Below are positions 35,792 through 38,475 of a stretch of 38,475 bases of DNA, piece by piece. This stretch comes from CAYZSU01 sp964480565. GTDB lineage: Bacteria; UBA10199; 2-02-FULL-44-16; JAAZCA01. Below the pieces are notes generated by a model. The model saw only the letters and a list, made by a program, of their open reading frames with translations, was not told the DNA's origin and ran no database searches. Numbering within the stretch: position 1 is the first letter of the stretch; every line of letters begins with the position of its first letter. The DNA lies in contig CAYZSU010000014.1 in NCBI GenBank assembly GCA_964480565.1, forward strand, positions 1 through 38,475, in the 5' to 3' direction. The position numbers and the translations under genes were made by a program.

Positions 35792-36905
35792 TTATTTCCC
35801 TTGCGCACTTAATAAATACGCCCTGATAAATTCATCCAAATTACCATCCAACACAGAATCAACATTGCCAACTTCCACATTGGTTCGATGATCTTTGATC
35901 AAGCGATAGGGCTGAAGCACATAGGATCTAATTTGCGAGCCCCACTCGATTTTTTTCCTATCCTGCTCCAATTTAGATTGTTCATCCTGTTTTTTTTGCA
36001 TTTCCAACTCATACAGTTTGGCCTTTAATACGCGCATTGCCACTTGCTTATTCTGATGTTGACTGCGCTCATTTTGACAAGCAACCACAATACCAGTGGG
36101 AAGGTGAGTAAGCCGCACAGCAGAGTCTGTTTTATTCACATGCTGACCACCCGCACCTCCTGCTCGATAGGTATCAATGCGAAGATCATCTTTTTTAATA
36201 TCTATTTCAACATCATCATCGATATCTGGTAATACAAACATCGATGCAAAGGATGTATGGCGTCGTTTATTGGCATCAAATGGGGAAATACGTACCAATC
36301 GATGCACGCCATTTTCTGCTTTTAAATAGCCATAAGAGTATTCACCCGCTATTGTCACTGTCACACTGCGATAACCGGCACCATCGCCTGGTGTAAAATC
36401 AACAATTTCGTATGCATACCCTTTTTCATCTGCCCAGCGGCAATACATTCGAAGAAGCATATTTGCCCAATCGCATGCTTCCGTGCCACCCGCACCGGCA
36501 TTAATGAATAAGATAGCATTACCCCGATCATGCGGACCAGATAGCATTTGCTTAAATTCCAACTCCCCAATATCCGTCTCAATAGTTGCCAGCAATGCAT
36601 TGGCTTCTTCCTCAAACGATGGATCATTCGCTTCATCAGCCAACTCAAGCATGGCATCAATATCTGACAATCGTTCCTGCTGGGTACTGATTTGACCAAC
36701 CACTGTTTTTAATTGCTCACGCTCTTTATTCAATTTGGACGCTCGCTCCTGATCATTCCAAAAATCAGAGTGTCCACTTAAATCATCAATTTCATTAATT
36801 CGCTCTATCTTCACATCCAAGTCAAAGATGCCCCCGAATGTCAGCAAGTTTTTTGGATAATAGTTTATATTGATCACTAATTTCTTTATTCAAATTTTCT
36901 CCCAT
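35792..36905 (-). CDS. prfB: Peptide chain release factor 2 (programmed +1 frameshift)
   Basis: RF2 releases the peptide at UGA and UAA. The protein is 370 aa if read from ATG 36905 through 27 codons to CTT, then shifted +1 past the TGA at 36824-36822 to continue at GAC (36823-36821). The first frame gives MGENLNKEISDQ ... KKLADIRGHL and the second continues DLDVKIERINE, which together is the RF2 N-terminus. SPF (207-209) recognises the stop codon and GGQ (252-254) is the catalytic motif. An annotation from the ATG at 36877 in the second frame would miss the true start. Ribosome site before 36905 is weak; a TTG at 36893 behind GGGAG is another possible start. Confidence 0.95.
36821..36836 (-). 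other. RF2 programmed +1 frameshift site
   Basis: On the minus strand: CGGGGG (36836-36831), a three-base spacer, then CTT TGA C. The spacing and slip site equal the classical RF2 autoregulatory signal (AGGGGG TAT CTT TGA C in E. coli). When RF2 is scarce the ribosome pauses at TGA and slips +1. The first base of the internal Shine-Dalgarno is C and not A. Confidence 0.95.
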
Positions 36906-37296
36906 CCATCTAAATATTTCCAAACTGTTTTCAAAAAAATCCCTTCAGGATTCAAAAAAGCCCATATTAATTGAAGGTTCCGCGTACTTGCATATTGCCC
37001 TCCCCCATTAAGAGAATCATACTTATCAACTTATATTTAAAATTGCTAGTGCCTGTGACAATTAAATTGATGAAACGACCTAACGACCTAAGGAATGGAC
37101 ATCTATTGTTTTGATCCATAAATCATATGGATTTTCTGGATCTTAGGCCTCATGGACCGAGATGACACCCACCATATCCTGTTATATATGGACCTTAGGA
37201 ATCACATCCGATGACAGTCGTTAGCACGTGCTATCACAGTAACGGCCAGCGAGTTTGCACAGCGCCTAGAATCCTTCGAATTTTGTAGACAGCCCC
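36906..37296. other. Intergenic region between prfB and pyrC
   Basis: No gene is seen. It is rich in small inverted and direct repeats: CCTAAG (37087-37092) faces CTTAGG (37142-37147); ATCCAT/ATGGAT around 37114-37132; a direct pair gacctaaggaat (37085) and gaccttaggaat (37190); CCATAT/ATATGG near 37173. It may contain a further decayed copy of the palindromic elements at 21442 and 27137 (GTCATCTCGG at its right end in reverse). It also must hold the prfB promoter, which I cannot place. Confidence 0.5.
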
Positions 37297-38475
37297 TTAA
37301 TACGAATAGGTATGTTTTCCTTGAAAGAATGTATGGCAGACTTGTCCCTTTACCTGCCAGCCATCAAATGGTGTATTCTTAGATTTTGAATGAAATAACT
37401 CACTGCGAATTGTTTTCATTGTATTTGGATTAAATACACAAATATTTGCATATTGTCCCACAGCTAATCGGCCGATAGGATCGTTGCCCAAGATGGTTGC
37501 CGGCCCTAATGTTAAGGCCTCAATAACGCGCATCATGGTTAGTTTTTGTTCATCCACTAGCGATAGCATTATAGGCAACATGGTCTCCATTCCAATAAGC
37601 CCAAATGCTGCTTCTTGAAATCCCATTTCTTTATCCAAAATACTATGCGGTGCATGGTCAGTTGCTATAATATCAATGACTCCTTCAGCCAATGCCTGAA
37701 TTAATGCCAATCGATCGGCTTCTGTTCGCAAGGGCGGATTCACCTTTGTGTTTGGATCATAATCAGTGGTGGCCTCGTCCGTTAAGATCAAATGATGCGG
37801 AGTCACTTCCGCAGTCACAGAAAGCCCTTTTTCTTTAGCACGCTGAATTAGCTCAACACCACTTTTTGTACTAACATGCGCGATATGCAACCGCGCACCT
37901 GTCAATGCCGCCAACTCAATATCCCTGGCAATCATCACATCTTCCACAGCATTGGGAATGCCTGCCAATCCAAGTTCCGTGGCATTGGCACCCTCATTCA
38001 TAACCCCTGAGCCGCGCAAATCAAGATCCTCGCAGTGGGAAATCACTGGCAATGCAAAGGCTGTTGAATATTCCATGGCACGTCGCATCACATTGCTATT
38101 CATCACCGGCCTGCCATCATCAGATATTGCACAAATACCTGACTTCGCCATATCGCCTATATTGGCAAGGTCTTGTCCCTTTAGCCCTTTTGTAATAGCA
38201 CCCACAGGACATACATCTACCAAGCCTACCTCTTTTGCTCGCTGGCAAATATATTGCGTCGTAAATGCATTATCATTGACTGGATTTGTATTTGGCATGC
38301 AGCATATTGTGGTATACCCACCTGCGGCTGCCGCTTTTGATCCTGATTCAATATCTTCTTTATGCTCAAAACCTGGATCGCGCAAATGCACATGCATATC
38401 AATAAACCCCGGACTAACAAAACAATTCGTGGCATCAATGATATTGCATTCATCAGAAGCATCTATGGACGATTC
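37297..38475 (-). CDS. pyrC: Dihydroorotase (partial, cut by the window end)
   Basis: It closes carbamoyl-aspartate to dihydroorotate in pyrimidine synthesis. The reading frame stays open to the last base; the visible 392 codons include the upstream IIDATNCFVSPGFIDMHVH, so an ATG at 38397 is internal to the family sequence and the true start is outside. Motifs: DMHVHLRDPG (metal His-x-His), MPNTNPV (substrate), HCED, IAHVSTKSG, and ATDHAPHS. This is the type I dihydroorotase pattern (as in Bacillus and Thermus PyrC), not the E. coli type. It ends HTFFQGKHTYSY. About 30-40 residues at the N-terminus are missing. Confidence 0.95.
   Translation of the reverse strand, partial: ESSIDASDECNIIDATNCFVSPGFIDMHVHLRDPGFEHKEDIESGSKAAAAGGYTTICCMPNTNPVNDNAFTTQYICQRAKEVGLVDVCPVGAITKGLKGQDLANIGDMAKSGICAISDDGRPVMNSNVMRRAMEYSTAFALPVISHCEDLDLRGSGVMNEGANATELGLAGIPNAVEDVMIARDIELAALTGARLHIAHVSTKSGVELIQRAKEKGLSVTAEVTPHHLILTDEATTDYDPNTKVNPPLRTEADRLALIQALAEGVIDIIATDHAPHSILDKEMGFQEAAFGLIGMETMLPIMLSLVDEQKLTMMRVIEALTLGPATILGNDPIGRLAVGQYANICVFNPNTMKTIRSELFHSKSKNTPFDGWQVKGQVCHTFFQGKHTYSY

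Noticed and set aside
1..38475. CRISPR arrays, insertion sequences, integrases
   Set aside because: I found no regularly spaced repeats, transposase or integrase motifs anywhere in the window.

Overview
The window looks like chromosomal DNA of a Gram-negative, AT-rich bacterium. Four to five lipoproteins with Cys lipoboxes, a possible outer-membrane barrel and proteobacterial-type DnaK/DnaJ, GlmU and RF2 support this. A Na+-pump type oxaloacetate decarboxylase and lipoproteins with HYDIN/ASH-like modules would fit the old Deltaproteobacteria (Bdellovibrionota/Myxococcota/Desulfobacterota), but the sequence alone does not settle the phylum. Most of the window is dense housekeeping genes. The accessory material is concentrated at 0-1.5 kb, 2.9-4.1 kb, 6.6-13.7 kb and 33.7-35.7 kb.

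Layout. 56-1470 (minus): a small lipoprotein and an alpha/beta hydrolase whose nucleophile serine position appears to be glycine. 1700-6276: dnaJ (minus) and dnaK (plus, with a heat-shock-like promoter and a strong terminator), separated by an SdrD-B-like lipoprotein. 6618-13741 (plus): the most unusual region. Three small related coiled-coil proteins are followed by a 1255-aa lipoprotein with ASH-like modules and by a 494-aa beta-rich protein with no signal peptide, closed by a strong terminator. 13980-15384: divergent nadD and nadK. 15381-18596 (minus): a large PAS/hybrid histidine kinase with two receiver domains and an HPt domain. 18847-19144: tRNA-Gln(CUG) with its terminator, and a 42-bp direct repeat of the tRNA 3' end plus terminator 194 bp downstream. 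19153-24829 (minus): uvrD/pcrA, glmS, glmU. 25024-31336 (plus): a single-pass membrane protein, tldD, birA, oadG, oadA, oadB. 31421-36905 (minus): prfB (with programmed +1 frameshift), an M49-like lipoprotein, nadE, rsmI. 37297-38475 (minus): pyrC, cut by the window edge.

Functional links. birA is translationally coupled to oadG and precedes oadA, whose biotin domain is its expected substrate. glmS and glmU supply UDP-GlcNAc. nadD, nadE and nadK cover the last steps to NAD+ and NADP+ but lie in two separate places. Two hydrolase-like proteins (alpha/beta hydrolase and M49-like) keep their fold signatures but seem to have lost key catalytic residues. Degenerate palindromic repeats with GTCA(T/C) ends sit in at least two intergenic gaps, and a 21-bp repeat lies just downstream of both dnaJ and rsmI.
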